This document shows positions 32,357 to 32,973 of a stretch of DNA of 32,973 bases, piece by piece. How positions within the stretch are numbered: position 1 is the first letter of the stretch; each line of letters begins with the position of its first letter. The position numbers and the translations under genes were made by a program. Source of the DNA: Hyperthermus sp. (GTDB lineage Archaea > Thermoproteota > Thermoprotei_A > Sulfolobales > Pyrodictiaceae); assembly GCA_003978665.1 (NCBI GenBank), contig QNYQ01000014.1:1-32973 (forward strand), read 5' to 3'. The notes beneath the pieces were generated by a model, which searched no databases, was not told the DNA's origin, and saw only the letters and a program-made list of their open reading frames with translations.

Positions 32357-32617
32357 CTAAAACCTCTCCCGCTCAGCTATCAATCGTCTTAGAGCCCTCC
32401 TGAGCTGTATCGGTATGTCCCCCTCCTTACTCTCTAGTTCGAAAAGCTTGTCCACGGACTCAGCAACCACCTTAATTCTCCTTACATGCCTAGCACCAAT
32501 CCTTATTAAATCCCTCAAAGCCTCACTCCTAGAACTATAGATACCTAGCCTCACGAGCTCCTCGATGAGCCTTAACGTGTCATCGTTAAGTCTAACGGGT
32601 ATAACCTTACTACCCAT
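32357..32617 (-). CDS. vapB: Ribbon-helix-helix antitoxin (VapB-like)
   Basis: 86 residues from ATG 32617. An N-terminal ribbon-helix-helix domain 'KVIPVRLNDDTLRLIEELVR' and 'YSSRSEALRDLIRIGARHV' would bind the operator; the charged C-terminal helices ('DKLFELESKEGDIPIQLRRA') would wrap the VapC toxin. The track start (32650) adds 'MYTYKYTRGVE', whose codons fall in the promoter palindrome. ATG 32617 has a good Shine-Dalgarno (GAGGGGTGGAG), so I use it. It shares one transcript with vapC and, as is known for RHH antitoxins, probably represses it through the palindrome at 32630-32655. Confidence 0.85.
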   Translation of the reverse strand: MGSKVIPVRLNDDTLRLIEELVRLGIYSSRSEALRDLIRIGARHVRRIKVVAESVDKLFELESKEGDIPIQLRRALRRLIAERERF

Positions 32618-32629
32618 CTCCACCCCTCT

Positions 32630-32655
32630 AGTATACTTATACGTATACATATACT
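32630..32655 (-). promoter_or_regulatory. Promoter-overlapping palindrome, probable VapB operator
   Basis: AGTATACT-TATACGTATA-CATATACT is a 26-bp palindrome in which 11 of 13 base pairs match, with a perfect 10-bp core TATACGTATA. It ends 13 nt upstream of ATG 32617. It includes the likely TATA region on the minus strand (TTAAGTATATG, about 32648-32658), so a bound dimer pair would block transcription. Confidence 0.65.
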
Positions 32656-32912
32656 TAAGTTTTCACCATCTATATTGCTTAGAAATAGTAAAGAAATAAT
32701 AAAATACAGCCGTGGCGGCTACTCCGCATTACAAGTAGCTTGTCTCTTAGCTACAGCTGGTAACAGCATCTAATATCTACTATACCATAGAATCTATAGT
32801 CAAATTGAAGACATTGAATATCGCCTTGATCCAGGTAATTAATACAGCAATAGTGCTAGACTTTAAGACATTTCATAGCTAAGTAACGATTAGAGGGGGA
32901 TATAAGAAAGCG
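32656..32912. other. Gene-free stretch with a GC-rich, hairpin-prone island
   Basis: About 257 bases without a gene. Most is AT-rich. At 32708-32770 a GC-rich island carries several short stems: AGCCG-TGG-CGGCT, ACAAG-TAG-CTTGT and TAGCT-TGTCTCT-AGCTA. It is preceded by AATAATAAAATAC, which can serve as a TATA box. A small structured RNA is possible, but I cannot assign a class. Nothing else is apparent. Confidence 0.3.
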
Positions 32913-32973
32913 GTGTTCATAGCGATAAAAGGTGATAAAATAGCATTGCCGGAACTACTATCCTTAATACCAG
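32913..32973 (+). CDS. Possible N-terminal fragment of a gene running off the window
   Basis: From GTG 32913 a frame stays open to the window end and reads 'VFIAIKGDKIALPELLSLIP' (20 residues). A Shine-Dalgarno-like AGAGGGGGA lies about 12 nt upstream, and an in-frame TAA precedes it (about 32881-32884). The TATAAG just upstream is rather close for a leader with this start. Too little is visible for a family. Confidence 0.3.
   Translation, partial: MFIAIKGDKIALPELLSLIP

Noticed and set aside
1-32973. CRISPR arrays, complete insertion sequences or an integrase gene
   Set aside because: No regularly spaced repeats, no transposase or integrase motifs were seen in the ORFs or by reading. Any integrase would lie beyond the window.

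Overview
The window looks like a chromosome segment of a hyperthermophilic crenarchaeon, most likely of the Pyrodictiaceae/Desulfurococcales type (Hyperthermus or Pyrodictium-like). The grounds are archaeal proteins (aIF2-beta, TFE, L14e, L34e, Trm56, archaeal-type PEP carboxylase, the RNA-ligase partner PIN protein, a COG1750-like membrane Lon-type protease), frequent GTG/TTG starts, TATA boxes about 26 nt before many starts, and GC-rich coding sequence. The organism is inferred from gene content only.

Layout. 0-1.3 kb: the end of a CBS-like gene, a 40-residue membrane ORF overlapping it, and an MntA-HepT (type VII) toxin-antitoxin pair. 1.3-3.5 kb: aIF2-beta with a four-CBS protein (minus), and a DUF424 gene converging on a small HExxxH ORF. 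3.6-5.9 kb: a lone HyuA-type hydantoinase/oxoprolinase subunit and tRNA-Lys(UUU). 6.0-9.2 kb: NfeD-type membrane protease, an HTH-CBS regulator and a Fur-family regulator. 9.3-12.2 kb: L34e-cmk-L14e, a MobA-like protein and a COG4080 SPOUT protein. 12.2-15.4 kb (minus): hflX-trm56-tfe ending in a cytosine-C5 DNA methyltransferase. 15.5-17.1 kb: PEP carboxylase. 17.2-26.6 kb: aspartate-family amino-acid genes (thrB, a cystathionine gamma-synthase-like gene, hom, lysC, asd), interrupted by the membrane Lon-like protease, an unrecognised 298-aa protein and the RNA-ligase-partner PIN protein. 26.7-31 kb: acyl-CoA dehydrogenase, SAM hydroxide adenosyltransferase, a sugar nucleotidyltransferase and an archaeal thiolase.

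At about 31.14 kb the character changes. A 3' fragment of a tRNA-Arg(UCG) gene, cut at the anticodon loop and ending in CCA, is followed by an 8-bp inverted repeat, AT-rich DNA with almost no genes, and a VapBC pair whose promoter carries a near-perfect 26-bp palindrome. This is the signature of the edge of an element integrated in a tRNA gene. Its geometry predicts that the element runs rightward out of the window to an intact tRNA-Arg(UCG).

The genes to 31 kb are mostly housekeeping. The hom-lysC-asd run makes homoserine from aspartate. ThrB phosphorylates it, and the adjacent cystathionine gamma-synthase-like enzyme may use the phosphorylated or an acylated product toward methionine. The accessory material sits at the two ends of the window and in the orphan methyltransferase.
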